64,000 nucleotides of DNA from Tectiglobus sp965247245 (lineage in GTDB: Bacteria; Pseudomonadota; Alphaproteobacteria; Rhizobiales; Hyphomicrobiaceae), in NCBI GenBank assembly GCA_965247245.1, contig CBDFGV010000003.1, forward strand, positions 2,480,001 to 2,544,000, written 5' to 3'. The notes beneath the pieces were generated by a model, which had not been told where the DNA came from, ran no database searches, and saw only the letters and a list, made by a program, of their open reading frames with translations. Every line of letters begins with the position of its first letter. Within the stretch, counting starts at the first letter, position 1. Made by a program: the position numbers and the translations under genes. Shown here piece by piece: positions 16,688-26,177 of this stretch.

Positions 16688-17485
16688 ATGAAGAAAGCTC
16701 AGCTCATTGGTGTTTCGATCGCTGTGGGGGCCGGATTGGTTGCCTTCATGGGGATGCAGAACTTCATCAACCAGAAGCCGAGGACAATTGAGCGGAAAGT
16801 CGAAGTCAACTCCACGGAAGTCCTCGTTGCCCGTACAGGCATGCAACTTGGCTCCGTCGCGGGCCCCACGCACTTCCGCTGGATGAAATGGCCGAGTGAC
16901 GCGGTCAGCCCACAGTTCATTACGCGCGCAGACCAACCGGATGCGATGCAGAAAATGACTGGCGGCATCGCACGGGTCGGTATTCATAAGGATGAACCGA
17001 TCACTGACGCCAAACTTGTCGTCGCTGGAAAGGGCGGTGTTCTCGCTGCGATCCTTCCTAAGGGCAAGCGGGCCATCTCGACAAAGATTTCTGACGTATC
17101 AGCTGCAGGACGTTTGATCCTCCCCAACGATCATGTCGACGTTCTTGTAACCCGCAGAAAGCGGACGCGTCGGGGCAATGAGGTTTACACGACTGACACG
17201 CTGTTCCGAAACATTCGCATCCTTGCGATCGGTAAGCAGCTGGACGTTGAAAACCCTGAAGAGGGTGCAGAAGGCCCGGTTGCCACGTTGGAGCTCACGC
17301 CTCGTCAGGCAGAGATGCTCGCACTGGCTAACTCTATGGGTGAGATTTCACTGTCGCTGTTGAGCGTTGCAGACATCACGACGACAGAGTCCGGTGACAA
17401 CGGTCCGCTGGACAAGCCCGACAATGCTTCGTCGGTCAAGATTCTACGCTACGGCGTTAAGGGACGTGTCTACGGCGTCAACTAG
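16688..17485 (+). CDS. cpaB: Flp pilus assembly protein CpaB/RcpC
   Basis: This is a periplasmic, inner-membrane-anchored Tad component that works with the secretin. The N-terminal segment LIGVSIAVGAGLVAFMGMQN is the membrane anchor. EVLVARTGMQLGSVAGPTHF is the SAF-like domain typical of CpaB, and RAISTKISDVSAAGRLILP with DHVDVLVTRRK forms the CpaB domain. The length of 265 residues matches the family. The ATG at 16688 is preceded at 9 bases by GGGAA. A gap of about 200 bases after cpaA leaves room for a separate promoter, though none is clear. Confidence 0.93.
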   Translation: MKKAQLIGVSIAVGAGLVAFMGMQNFINQKPRTIERKVEVNSTEVLVARTGMQLGSVAGPTHFRWMKWPSDAVSPQFITRADQPDAMQKMTGGIARVGIHKDEPITDAKLVVAGKGGVLAAILPKGKRAISTKISDVSAAGRLILPNDHVDVLVTRRKRTRRGNEVYTTDTLFRNIRILAIGKQLDVENPEEGAEGPVATLELTPRQAEMLALANSMGEISLSLLSVADITTTESGDNGPLDKPDNASSVKILRYGVKGRVYGVN

Positions 17486-17584
17486 GACGCCGCATTAGTT
17501 CAGGAGTGCACCAAGGTATCGCGTGTGTGAAGCGTTTTTAATTCGAGTTGAATCCACAGGTAGCTCGTCAAAAGGCTGGAACCC

Positions 17585-19162
17585 ATGCGGAACTACGTGA
17601 TTAAAGTTTTCAGTGTCGCGCTGGCAGTAATAGCCGCGTTCACTGCAATACTACCGGGCCAGGCGCCAGTAGCCCATGCTCAGAGTCGGTATGTTGCCAA
17701 TAAGGCATCAGGTCCGGCGGCTGTTCATCAATCAATCCTGCAAATTCGCGACAGTCATCAATTGCCGATGACCAAGGCCGTTACGCTTGCGCGCAACAAG
17801 TCGCTGATGATCGAACTGCCGCGCGATCTGCGCGATGTCATCGTCTCCAATCCGGAGATGATTGATGCAGTTGTGCAGACATCAAACCGTGTTTACCTCA
17901 TCGGCAAGACGGTTGGACAGGCAAACGCCTTCTTCTTCGATTCCCACGGCGAGCGCATACTGACGCTCGAAGTTCAGGTCGAAGTCGACACGCGCCCGCT
18001 CGATTCATTGCTTCGTCGGTTTATTCCAAACTCGAACATCCGAACCGAAGTTCTGAATGATACGCTGATCCTCACTGGAACGGTTCGCAACCCTGTGGAC
18101 TCAACCAAGGCAGCCGAACTTGCAGCGCGCTTTGCCAACACCGACAAGCCGCAGGGTGCAGAATCCCAAAAAGGCAAAGTCATCAACATGCTCGTCGTCG
18201 AAGGCGAAGAGCAGGTTATGCTGCAGGTCAAGATCGCCGAAGTTCAGCGCTCCATCCTGAAGCAGTTTGGCATCAACCTGGGCGCTGCCTTTCAGAACGC
18301 CAATGGCGCGGTGAACATCCTGACGGACAATGCACTGCCGATCACGACGCAGCAGGGCCTCGGCTCGATTGGTCAGGCGTTCGTTAACACGACGACCAAC
18401 CTTGCCGGCCTCGCGCTGCCGCAGGCTACGGGCGTTGCAAACGCAGTCACTAACTCCGGTATTGCTGGCGCTTTCGCACCAGGCGGCGGATCGCGCAATA
18501 TCTCCTACACATTGAAGGCATTGGAGCGGAACGGCCTGGTTCGCACGCTGGCCGAGCCTAACCTGACGGCCGTTTCTGGTGAGAGCGCAAACTTCCTGGC
18601 TGGTGGAGAATTCCCAATCCCGGTCAGTGAAGAAAACGGCGCCATCTCGATCGCCTTTAAGGAGTTCGGTGTTGGCCTCGCGTTTACACCGGTCGTCATG
18701 AGCGAAGGTCGCATCAGCCTTAAGATCTCGACCGAGGTCAGCGAGCTATCGACCACAGGTGCTGTGACACTGTCATCTACGTCAATCCCAGCACTGACCA
18801 AGCGCAAGACTGAATCGACTGTCGAGCTTCCATCCGGTGGTACGTTGGCGATTTCCGGTCTTGTCTCCCACAGCCTCCAGAAAAACGTCGATGGTTTTCC
18901 TGGTCTGAAGGAACTTCCGGTTCTTGGCACTCTGTTCAGAAGCACAGACTTTGCCAACAAGGAAACTGAGCTGGTTGTCATCGTCACCCCCTACATCGTG
19001 CGCCCAACTTCACGCAAGAAGCTGGCCGCCCCGACAGATGGTTTGGTATCCGCCACGGATGTCCGCACCTTCCTGCTCGGCCACCTCAATCGTGTCCACG
19101 GTCGTTCCATTGCGCTGCCTGCCGGCAGCACCAAGGACGGCATTGGTTTCATCGTTGAATAA
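17585..19162 (+). CDS. cpaC: Tad pilus outer-membrane secretin CpaC/RcpA
   Basis: The protein forms the outer-membrane channel through which the Flp pilus exits. It has a signal peptide (cleavage near AHAQ at residue 33); an N-terminal pilus-formation domain (about 55-130); a BON-like region (about 135-185, with ILTGTVRNPVDSTKAAELA); and the secretin domain (about 205-470, with VMLQVKIAEVQRSILKQFG, LAEPNLTAVSGESANFLAGG and FPGLKELPVLGTLFRS). ELVVIVTPYIVRP is the conserved C-terminal secretin end. The 525 residues and neighbours fit CpaC exactly. A Gly/Ala/Asn-rich insertion at about 240-295 is the usual variable loop. Confidence 0.95.
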   Translation: MRNYVIKVFSVALAVIAAFTAILPGQAPVAHAQSRYVANKASGPAAVHQSILQIRDSHQLPMTKAVTLARNKSLMIELPRDLRDVIVSNPEMIDAVVQTSNRVYLIGKTVGQANAFFFDSHGERILTLEVQVEVDTRPLDSLLRRFIPNSNIRTEVLNDTLILTGTVRNPVDSTKAAELAARFANTDKPQGAESQKGKVINMLVVEGEEQVMLQVKIAEVQRSILKQFGINLGAAFQNANGAVNILTDNALPITTQQGLGSIGQAFVNTTTNLAGLALPQATGVANAVTNSGIAGAFAPGGGSRNISYTLKALERNGLVRTLAEPNLTAVSGESANFLAGGEFPIPVSEENGAISIAFKEFGVGLAFTPVVMSEGRISLKISTEVSELSTTGAVTLSSTSIPALTKRKTESTVELPSGGTLAISGLVSHSLQKNVDGFPGLKELPVLGTLFRSTDFANKETELVVIVTPYIVRPTSRKKLAAPTDGLVSATDVRTFLLGHLNRVHGRSIALPAGSTKDGIGFIVE

Positions 19163-19184
19163 AAGAGGGATTGGAGTAGGACAA

Positions 19185-19925
19185 ATGACTGACCTTACAA
19201 CAAAGCTTCCGCCAATCTTCTCCGGACGACGTTCGACGATCGCGAAGATGGCAATGGTTTCGGTAATCGCATTGTCGGTCGCTGCATGTCGCGGCCACCA
19301 GGATGATTCTTACGTGGCAGGTTGGCTGCGCATTGATCACGACGAAATGCACCCGATTACCGTGTCAAAGCAACCATCCACGCTGTCGATCCCCATCCAT
19401 CGCGGCACCTATGGATTGGCACCGGGCCAGCAAGCGCGGCTGTCGCGTTTTCTCGCCCGCTACAAGGCGCGTGATACCGGCAACTCCAACCTCCTTGTGC
19501 ATGTCCCTAGCGGATCGGCAAATGAAGTCGAAGCCATGCAGGTTGTCGGAGAGTTACGTCACGTAATCAGCGAATACGGTTTCGATCCCACACTTGTGAA
19601 GGTCAAGCCATATCAGGCACGTCGCGGATCGCAGCCACCTATTCGGGTGTCTTACATGCGCTACGTGGCCAAGGGCCCTCAATGCGGGACATTCCCGACA
19701 AACATCGCCCGTCAATTCGACAATCGGCATTACGAAGACTACGGCTGCTCGGTCCAGAAAAACATCGCAGCGCAGATTGCAAATCCAGCAGATCTGCTTG
19801 GTCCGCGCACCATGACACCTCGTTCGGAAGCACGGCGTGCAGACGCCTGGGAGAAGTATGTCACGGGCAAACCAACCCACGCCGAACGGTCTAACGAAGA
19901 AAAAGCAGGCACCACGGATCAGTAA
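19185..19925 (+). CDS. cpaD: CpaD-like pilus assembly lipoprotein
   Basis: CpaD is an outer-membrane lipoprotein that helps the CpaC secretin assemble. From the ATG at 19185 (GGAG upstream) the 246-residue product has an N-terminal hydrophobic stretch ending in the lipobox LSVAAC. The domain that follows contains RGTYGLAPGQQARLSRFLAR and the family-type C-terminal region GPQCGTFPTNIARQFDN with YGCSVQKNIAAQIANPADLL, the signature by which CpaD is recognised. The reading frame is open further upstream inside cpaC, but that part is shadow. It lies 22 bases after cpaC and 25 bases before cpaE. Confidence 0.93.
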   Translation: MTDLTTKLPPIFSGRRSTIAKMAMVSVIALSVAACRGHQDDSYVAGWLRIDHDEMHPITVSKQPSTLSIPIHRGTYGLAPGQQARLSRFLARYKARDTGNSNLLVHVPSGSANEVEAMQVVGELRHVISEYGFDPTLVKVKPYQARRGSQPPIRVSYMRYVAKGPQCGTFPTNIARQFDNRHYEDYGCSVQKNIAAQIANPADLLGPRTMTPRSEARRADAWEKYVTGKPTHAERSNEEKAGTTDQ

Positions 19926-19950
19926 CGCTTAATCGAAGGAAGAAACAGCC

Positions 19951-21279
19951 ATGTCTAATCAGGCTCATTTACATGAAGACGATCAGCCAATTTATGAGGA
20001 AGACACCGCTGGCGCCCTGACCACAGTGGAAATGGGCGCTTCAGAACTCGAAGCTTCGATTGCTGCTCGTCCGGTACCGAGGATTTCGATCCAGGCTTTC
20101 TGCGAAGAGCCATCATCAGCTGAAGTCATCCAGTACGCCGCTGAAGACCGCCGCCTTTCCAAGGCTCACGTCAGCGTCCACATGGGTGGCGTCGCCGCTG
20201 CTGTTGGCCACTACCAGGAGAGCCCGACACCTAACCTCATCGTGATCGAGTCCAAGATGGATCGCGACGCTCTCTTGTTCCAGCTGGACCAGCTCGCAGA
20301 GTGCTGTGATGCCGGAACCAAGGTCGTCGTGATTGGTCACATCAACGATGTCGTTCTCTACCGCGAACTTCTGCGCCGCGGTGTGAGTGAGTATGTGGTC
20401 GCTCCATTGCAACCACTGGCATTCATGGAGGCTGTATCCAACCTCTATAACGACCCTGAGTCTGATCCTGTTGGCCAGGTCATCGCGTTTGTCGGCTCCA
20501 AGGGTGGCGTCGGATCATCGACCATCTGCCACAACGTGGCTTGGACGATGTCTGAAGCACTGCAATCAAATGTCGTGGTTGCCGATCTCGACCTTGCCTT
20601 CGGCACAACTGGCCTGGACTTCAACCAGGATCCGATCCAGGGCATCTCCGAGGCCCTTTCCGCACCGGAACGCCTCGATGACCAGTTGCTCGACCGCCTC
20701 CTGACCAAGTGCTCAGACAATCTCAGCATTTTCGCTGCACCGGTCATGCTCGATCGTGATTACGACATCTCGGCTGACGCCTGCGAAATGGTCATCGACG
20801 TGGTCAGGCAGAACGTCCCATATGTCGTGGTCGACATTCCGCACAGCTGGACCTCATGGTCGAAGCGGCTTCTACTGCAGGCTGATGAAGTTGTCGTGAC
20901 GGCCGTGCCTGATCTGGCAAACCTTCGCAACGCGAAGAACGTGTTCGACCTGTTGAAGCAGTCACGCTCCAACGACGGTCCACCACACCTCGTGGTCAAC
21001 ATGGCAAACATGCCAAAGCGACCAGAGATCAGCATTAACGAATTCTGCCAGGGCCTCGATCTTGAGGCAACAGCGGTCTTCGATTTCGACGCTGAGACCT
21101 TCGGCAGCGCCGCAAACAACGGCCAAATGATCGAGGAACTGAATCGTAAGGCTAAGGCTGTACCATTCTTCCACGATCTTGCGATGACACTAACCCATCG
21201 CAACGAAGGCAAGGGCCGAGTCGAACATCAGAAGTCGGCGCTGGCTCCATTGCTCGAAAAATTGAAACTGACGCGTTAA
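19951..21279 (+). CDS. cpaE: Pilus localisation ATPase CpaE/TadZ
   Basis: This is a MinD/ParA-superfamily ATPase that places the Tad pilus in the cell. The N-terminal about 145 residues form a receiver-like (atypical response regulator) domain: IVIESKMDRDALLFQLDQLA, then GTKVVVIGHINDVVLYREL. The ATPase half begins at about 170 with VIAFVGSKGGVGSSTICHNV. This deviant Walker A motif has KGGVGSST, so the usual lysine before Thr is Ser while the first ParA-type lysine is kept, as is typical of TadZ. VVVADLDLAFGTTGLDFN is the switch region. It lies 12 bases before cpaF. Confidence 0.94.
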   Translation: MSNQAHLHEDDQPIYEEDTAGALTTVEMGASELEASIAARPVPRISIQAFCEEPSSAEVIQYAAEDRRLSKAHVSVHMGGVAAAVGHYQESPTPNLIVIESKMDRDALLFQLDQLAECCDAGTKVVVIGHINDVVLYRELLRRGVSEYVVAPLQPLAFMEAVSNLYNDPESDPVGQVIAFVGSKGGVGSSTICHNVAWTMSEALQSNVVVADLDLAFGTTGLDFNQDPIQGISEALSAPERLDDQLLDRLLTKCSDNLSIFAAPVMLDRDYDISADACEMVIDVVRQNVPYVVVDIPHSWTSWSKRLLLQADEVVVTAVPDLANLRNAKNVFDLLKQSRSNDGPPHLVVNMANMPKRPEISINEFCQGLDLEATAVFDFDAETFGSAANNGQMIEELNRKAKAVPFFHDLAMTLTHRNEGKGRVEHQKSALAPLLEKLKLTR

Positions 21280-21291
21280 GGGAATTAAGGG

Positions 21292-22785
21292 ATGTTTGGC
21301 AGGCGCAACGGTGAACAAAAAGTTTCTCGACCAGTAGCCGCTCCAGTCGAGGCACCGCAACCAGAAACTGCAGCTGCACCCCAGCCTGCTCAACCCGCTC
21401 CCGTGGTGGAAGCGCCGGTGCAACTCGACAATGCACCGCGCCCCGGCGAAGGCCCAGCCAAGCCGCGTTCGGAAGAGTATTATGACGTTAAGACAACCGT
21501 CTTTAACGCCCTGATCGATACGATTGACCTGACCCAGCTCGCCAAGCTGGACTCGGATGCGGCACGTGAAGAAATTCGCGACATCGTCAGTGAAATCATC
21601 CAGATCAAGAACGTCGTGATGTCGATCGCCGAGCAGGAAGAACTGCTCGAAGATATCTGTAACGATGTTCTCGGTTACGGTCCGTTGGAACCACTCCTGG
21701 CCCGCGATGATATCGCCGACATCATGGTCAATGGTGCCGAGACGACATTCATCGAAGTCAACGGCAAAATGCTCCAGACAAATGTGCGCTTTGCCGACAA
21801 TGCCCAGCTGATGAACATTTGTCAGCGCATTGTGAGCCAGGTTGGCCGCCGCGTTGATGAATCAAGTCCGATATGCGACGCCCGTTTGCCGGACGGTTCT
21901 CGTGTCAACGTTATCGCACCTCCTCTCGCGATCGACGGTCCCAGCCTGACAATTCGTAAGTTTAAGAAGGATCGGCTGAAACTCGAGCAGCTCGTCAAGT
22001 TCGGATCAATCTCGCCGGAAGGTAAGGAAATTCTCGAAGTCGTCGGCCGTGTACGATGCAACGTCATCGTCTCCGGTGGTACGGGTTCTGGTAAGACGAC
22101 ACTGCTCAACTGCTTGTCGGCCTGTGTCGACCACGATGAGCGCGTCATTACTTGCGAAGACTCGGCGGAACTTCAGTTGCAACAGCCACACGTTGTAAGA
22201 CTGGAAACACGCCCACCAAACCTCGAGGGCGAAGGTCAGATCACAATGCGCGATCTGGTTCGCAACTGTCTGCGTATGCGCCCAGAACGCATTATCGTGG
22301 GTGAGGTTCGTGGACCGGAAGCCTTCGACCTCTTGCAGGCGATGAACACGGGCCACGACGGCTCGATGGGCACGCTGCACGCAAACAGTCCTCGTGAAGC
22401 TATCTCCCGTATGGAATCCATGATCATGATGGGTGGCTTCGCATTGCCGGTGAAGACGATCCGCGAAATGATCGTTGGTTCGGTTGACGTTATCGTCCAG
22501 GCAGCCCGTCTCCGAGATGGCTCACGCCGCATCACCCACGTGACCGAGGTCGTCGGTATGGAAGGCGATGTCGTTACGCTCCAGAACATCCTGGTCTACG
22601 ACATCACCGGTGAAGATCCCGATACCGGCAAGATCATCGGCCGACACCGTTCAACCGGTATTTCCCGCCCTCGCTTCTGGGAGAGAGCGGAGTACTTCAA
22701 CGAGGAAGACCGTCTCGCAGCAGCCCTCGCCGGCTCTGAAGTCCAAGACATGGACGGCAACATCCTGGGAGAGTTGAATGCTTAG
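21292..22785 (+). CDS. cpaF: Tad pilus assembly ATPase CpaF/TadA
   Basis: This is the secretion ATPase (GspE/PilT superfamily) that powers Flp pilus polymerisation and retraction. A Pro/Ala-rich disordered start (1-60) precedes the N-terminal domain and the RecA-like core. Walker A is VSGGTGSGKTTLLN (about residue 260), the Asp-box region is DDERVITCEDSAELQ-like (here HDERVITCEDSAELQLQ), Walker B is RPERIIVGEVRGPEAFD, and the His box is GSMGTLHANSPREAISRME. All motifs of an active enzyme are present, and 497 residues is normal. The gene overlaps tadB by 8 bases, suggesting translational coupling. Confidence 0.96.
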   Translation: MFGRRNGEQKVSRPVAAPVEAPQPETAAAPQPAQPAPVVEAPVQLDNAPRPGEGPAKPRSEEYYDVKTTVFNALIDTIDLTQLAKLDSDAAREEIRDIVSEIIQIKNVVMSIAEQEELLEDICNDVLGYGPLEPLLARDDIADIMVNGAETTFIEVNGKMLQTNVRFADNAQLMNICQRIVSQVGRRVDESSPICDARLPDGSRVNVIAPPLAIDGPSLTIRKFKKDRLKLEQLVKFGSISPEGKEILEVVGRVRCNVIVSGGTGSGKTTLLNCLSACVDHDERVITCEDSAELQLQQPHVVRLETRPPNLEGEGQITMRDLVRNCLRMRPERIIVGEVRGPEAFDLLQAMNTGHDGSMGTLHANSPREAISRMESMIMMGGFALPVKTIREMIVGSVDVIVQAARLRDGSRRITHVTEVVGMEGDVVTLQNILVYDITGEDPDTGKIIGRHRSTGISRPRFWERAEYFNEEDRLAAALAGSEVQDMDGNILGELNA

Positions 22786-23776
22786 TCCTGAGTTGATGCA
22801 GCTTGGCGCCCTTGCCTTTGGCGCCATAGCAGTCGCAGCCATTGTGCTAACGCTGGCTTGGCCCTACGTCTCCGGCGAAAAAGAGACCGAGAAGCGCATC
22901 AAGGGTGTGACGGAAACCCGCGCAGCGCGTACCGCCCGTCGTGCGGCGGTGGAGCAAGGCACGCAGCGCAAGCAGGCCGTCGCCGACACGCTTAAGCTCA
23001 TCGAGGAGCAACAGAAACAGTCCAAGAACGTAAGTCTGAGGGTCCGCATTCGTCGTGCCGGCCTGGACGTATCTGAGCGTTCGTTCTGGCTGGTCAGCCT
23101 GGCCATTGGTCTTGCCATGGCGGCAGGCGTCTTCATCGCAGTACCCGGCACACCGCCAATCGGAATTGGCATTATTGGCTTCGTCGGCGCCTTCGGTCTT
23201 CCGCGTTGGGTCCTTGGTTTCCTAACCAAGCGTCGTCAGAAGAAGTTCACCAATGAGCTTGCCAACGCCATCGACATCATCGTGCGCGGTGTCAAGTCTG
23301 GCCTACCGTTGAATGAATGCCTTGGCATCATTGCGCGGGAAAGTCCCGAGCCTCTACGCTCGGAATTCCGCGAAGTGGTCGACGAACAGCGTGTTGGTGT
23401 TCCTCTTGGTGAATGCTTTGAGCGCATGATGATACGGATGCCACTGGCAGAGGTGCGGTTCTTCGCAATCGTGATCTCAATTCAGCAGTCAGCAGGTGGT
23501 AACTTGTCTGAAGCACTTGGCAACCTCTCTGGCGTGCTGCGCTCTCGCAAACAGTTGGCCGCGAAGGTCGGCGCGCTGTCCGCTGAAGCCAAGGCATCTG
23601 CGATGGTTCTGGCTTCACTTCCATTCGTCGTTGTTGGCCTGGTCTACATGTCAACACCAAGATACATGGCACCGCTGTGGGAAGAAGAGCTTGGGCAGTT
23701 CATGCTTCTGGGCTCGGCCTTCTGGATGACGTGTGGCATTCTCATCATGAAGAAGATGATCAACTTTAAATACTAA
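22778..23776 (+). CDS. tadB: Tad pilus inner-membrane platform protein TadB (type II secretion F family)
   Basis: This is one of two GspF-domain membrane proteins that form the inner-membrane platform with CpaF. Membrane segments lie at about 8-28, 105-125, 127-145, 270-290 and 305-325. The cytoplasmic GspF domain contains LANAIDIIVRGVKSGLPLNE and QQSAGGNLSEALGNLSGVLR, the conserved signature of TadB. The 332 residues agree with the family. It overlaps the end of cpaF by 8 bases and is followed by tadC after 57 bases. Confidence 0.94.
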   Translation: MLSPELMQLGALAFGAIAVAAIVLTLAWPYVSGEKETEKRIKGVTETRAARTARRAAVEQGTQRKQAVADTLKLIEEQQKQSKNVSLRVRIRRAGLDVSERSFWLVSLAIGLAMAAGVFIAVPGTPPIGIGIIGFVGAFGLPRWVLGFLTKRRQKKFTNELANAIDIIVRGVKSGLPLNECLGIIARESPEPLRSEFREVVDEQRVGVPLGECFERMMIRMPLAEVRFFAIVISIQQSAGGNLSEALGNLSGVLRSRKQLAAKVGALSAEAKASAMVLASLPFVVVGLVYMSTPRYMAPLWEEELGQFMLLGSAFWMTCGILIMKKMINFKY

Positions 23777-23833
23777 CGCAGCGCAATTGCAGAATTTGCG
23801 CTCCCAAACTGAGACGAGTAACCGGGTGCACCC

Positions 23834-24814
23834 ATGACCGATTTCATTAGCATGATGGTCCAGCCACAGATGCTGATCACGATGGCAGCAGCCGTCGCGG
23901 CATTTGCAACGGTCCTCACAATCGCAATGCCGGTTCTTGACCGTGACCGGATGGGCCACCGCATGCGCGCTATGGCGACGGAGCGCGATAAAATGCGCGC
24001 AGCTCGCATGGCCGATCTCAAAGTCGGCTCGGATACGGGTCGCCTACGCACGGAGGCCAAAGGCTTTGTTCGCGAAATTGTTGACCGCTTCGACCTCAAG
24101 TCCAAGTTCGAGTCCGAAGAACTCAAACACAAACTGAAGATGGCTGGTCTGAGAGGCCAGGCGCCACTCTACGGCTATGCATTCTTTCGCCTGATCATGC
24201 CCCCGATCGTTGGTATCGCCGGCCTGCTCTATATCTTCGTGGTCAAGAACCCAGATGATTTCTCGCCCATGATGAAGTTCATGATCCCCGCTGGCGCGAC
24301 CGCTCTGGGTTTCTACCTGCCAAACATCTTCCTCGACAACCTGGTTGCCCGACGCCAGCAGGCACTCAAGGATTCGTTTCCAGATGCCTTGGACATGCTG
24401 CTGATTTGTGTGCAGTCCGGTATGTCGATCGAAGCCGCCTTTGGACGTGTCTCCAAGGAAATTGGTAATCAATCGATCGAACTGGCAGAAGAATTCACGC
24501 TGACAACAGCGGAACTTGCCTATTTGCCTGAGCGACGCATGGCGTTCGAGAACTTAGGCAATCGATCCGGTCTGGATCAGATCAAGGCAACGACCACCGC
24601 AATGGTTCAGGCCGAAAGCTACGGTACTCCGGTTGGTCAGGCGCTACGCGTTATGGCGAAGGAAAACCGAGATCTGCGCATTACAGAAGCCGAAAAGAAG
24701 GCAGCTGCTCTGCCTCCAAAGCTGACGGTTCCAATGATCGTATTCTTCCTGCCGGTTCTTTTCGTTGTGATCCTTGGCCCGGCGGCAATGACGGTCTCCA
24801 AGATCAACTTCTAA
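23834..24814 (+). CDS. tadC: Tad pilus inner-membrane platform protein TadC (type II secretion F family)
   Basis: TadC is the partner of TadB in the inner-membrane platform. The protein has an N-terminal membrane segment (about 12-34), two more in the middle (about 118-160) and one at the C-terminus (about 300-320). The GspF domain shows DALDMLLICVQSGMSIEAAF and TTAMVQAESYGTPVGQALRV, typical of TadC. It is the last gene of the plus-strand pilus operon and is followed by a strong terminator. Confidence 0.94.
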   Translation: MTDFISMMVQPQMLITMAAAVAAFATVLTIAMPVLDRDRMGHRMRAMATERDKMRAARMADLKVGSDTGRLRTEAKGFVREIVDRFDLKSKFESEELKHKLKMAGLRGQAPLYGYAFFRLIMPPIVGIAGLLYIFVVKNPDDFSPMMKFMIPAGATALGFYLPNIFLDNLVARRQQALKDSFPDALDMLLICVQSGMSIEAAFGRVSKEIGNQSIELAEEFTLTTAELAYLPERRMAFENLGNRSGLDQIKATTTAMVQAESYGTPVGQALRVMAKENRDLRITEAEKKAAALPPKLTVPMIVFFLPVLFVVILGPAAMTVSKINF

Positions 24815-24852
24815 GAGAAGACAAGAGCCCCACCGGGCACTTGGAAAAAGTT

Positions 24853-24899
24853 AAGGGCGGTGTCGCGCAAACGAGTTCGCGATACCGCCCTTTCCTTTT
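24853..24899 (+). terminator. Intrinsic terminator of the tad operon
   Basis: A 15-bp stem (24853-24867 with 24878-24892, one G-T wobble, 10-base loop) is followed by TTTCCTTTT. It starts 38 bases after the tadC stop codon and should end the plus-strand operon. Confidence 0.88.
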
Positions 24900-25143
24900 G
24901 CACAGTCGCATCCAAATTCAGGCGGTAGCTCGATAACACCCAGCTAGACCAAGCGCTAACAATGCGGGCAAGGCCACCAAGATGTGCGTATATCTTCGTG
25001 AACTAGATCTCGACCTTCCGTCTTGCTCAATTCAGTTCCGTTCCTCGGGGGCGCGCCCTAGGCCTACGGTGGCCTCGCAAGACCGCGAAGCTAGGTCTTG
25101 CCGCTCGAAGCTCCACGCTCTGGATGATCTTAGTGCTCACCGC
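24900..25143. other. Intergenic segment between two convergent terminators
   Basis: No supportable coding sequence is seen in this 244-base stretch. It contains a perfect 8-bp hairpin, GCAAGACC (25077-25084) with GGTCTTGC (25094-25101), and a GC-rich patch just before it. Flanked by terminators facing inward from tadC and tadD, it could hide a small RNA, but no promoter is evident. Confidence 0.35.
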
Positions 25144-25177
25144 AAAAAGGCGGGCCCAAAGCGTCTGTGGGCCCGCC
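25144..25177 (-). terminator. Intrinsic terminator of tadD
   Basis: On the minus strand a perfect 10-bp GC-rich stem (25177-25168 with 25158-25149) runs directly into five T residues (complement of 25144-25148). It lies 55 bases beyond the TadD-like stop codon. Confidence 0.9.
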
Positions 25178-25232
25178 ATACAAAAGATAGAGCATTGATT
25201 GTTAGGGAGTGCAGTCCCGTAGAGAACGATCC

Positions 25233-26039
25233 CTACTGGTTGACCGCCCTTGCTACCTGCGAACCAGGCAACCCGCTAGGTGCAGCCTGAGGTGTGATCG
25301 ACTGCCGGATCGCCGGCTGTTGCCCGACAGCTTGCGCTGCGACACGGCTGGCATCGACATCACGTCCCTGTAGTCTCAGGACAAGCGCCAGATTACGACG
25401 AACCTTCGGCTTGGCGGTTGGCATCTGGACGGCCGATCGCAGCAATTGCTCCGCCTTCTTCAGATCGCCATTGGCCGCTTGCGCCATGGCCAGATTGTTC
25501 ATCACAGTCGGGTTCGACGGTGCAAGGAGTTGCGCCTTCTTGAAGTACGTCAGTGCCTCTGAATACTTGCCTTGCTTCGCCAAAGCAGTACCGCGTGCCG
25601 ACGTCACACGCCAATCCGGCGCCCCAGGATCATCAGCCCGAACCAGCAATTTGGTTGCAAGTGCGACTTGTCCTGAATCAAGCGCGGCACGACCATAAAC
25701 GGAAGCAAACTCAGGATCATTCTTGTGGTGCGCGGCGGCTGCTCTCAAGATCGACAGCGACTTGGATTTATGGCCGCCCTCCCGCAATGCATCGGCATAA
25801 GCGAGTGCAATCCCTTTGTCGCGAGGGTTATCAGCATAAAGCTTGCTGTAGTATGCAACCCGCTGCACGGGTTGATCGGTCGTAGGCGCCCGCTGAGCAT
25901 GGTCATGAGGCGCCATGTTCAAGAAATCGCCACCAATTTTCTGCGAACAGGCACCAAGCGATACGGCAACCGCCAGAACGACAGCAAATCTTGGCCATCT
26001 TCCTGGACCGACCGGCTTGCACGACCGACTGTCGATCAT
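25233..26039 (-). CDS. tadD: TadD-like TPR lipoprotein of the Tad pilus
   Basis: This is an outer-membrane lipoprotein with tetratricopeptide repeats, matching TadD, which assists secretin assembly. A hydrophobic signal ends in the lipobox SLGAC (Cys about 31). TPR-like helices run from about 75 to 225; the clearest repeat is YSEALTYFKKAQLLAPSNPT followed by VMNNLAMAQAANGDLKKAEQ. The start is supported by AGGAGGAG 6 bases upstream. The gene converges on the tad operon from the opposite strand, so it is transcribed separately from cpaA-tadC. A Gln/Pro-rich tail of about 35 residues follows the repeats. Confidence 0.9.
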   Translation of the reverse strand: MIDSRSCKPVGPGRWPRFAVVLAVAVSLGACSQKIGGDFLNMAPHDHAQRAPTTDQPVQRVAYYSKLYADNPRDKGIALAYADALREGGHKSKSLSILRAAAAHHKNDPEFASVYGRAALDSGQVALATKLLVRADDPGAPDWRVTSARGTALAKQGKYSEALTYFKKAQLLAPSNPTVMNNLAMAQAANGDLKKAEQLLRSAVQMPTAKPKVRRNLALVLRLQGRDVDASRVAAQAVGQQPAIRQSITPQAAPSGLPGSQVARAVNQ

Positions 26040-26177
26040 GTTATTCTCCTCCTAGCGCCCGAGGCGTGATTCGTTTTCTGATGTCAGTTTCTGGGACAGT
26101 GCTCAATAAACTGTTAACTGCCGGCGGCACCTCTGCCCGAACGGACCCGAAAACCAAGAAGTTAAAAGAGGCCAGAC

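Noticed and set aside
24982..25290. A 102-codon plus-strand frame after the tad operon
   Set aside because: It runs through the tadD terminator and into the tadD coding sequence and has no ribosome site.
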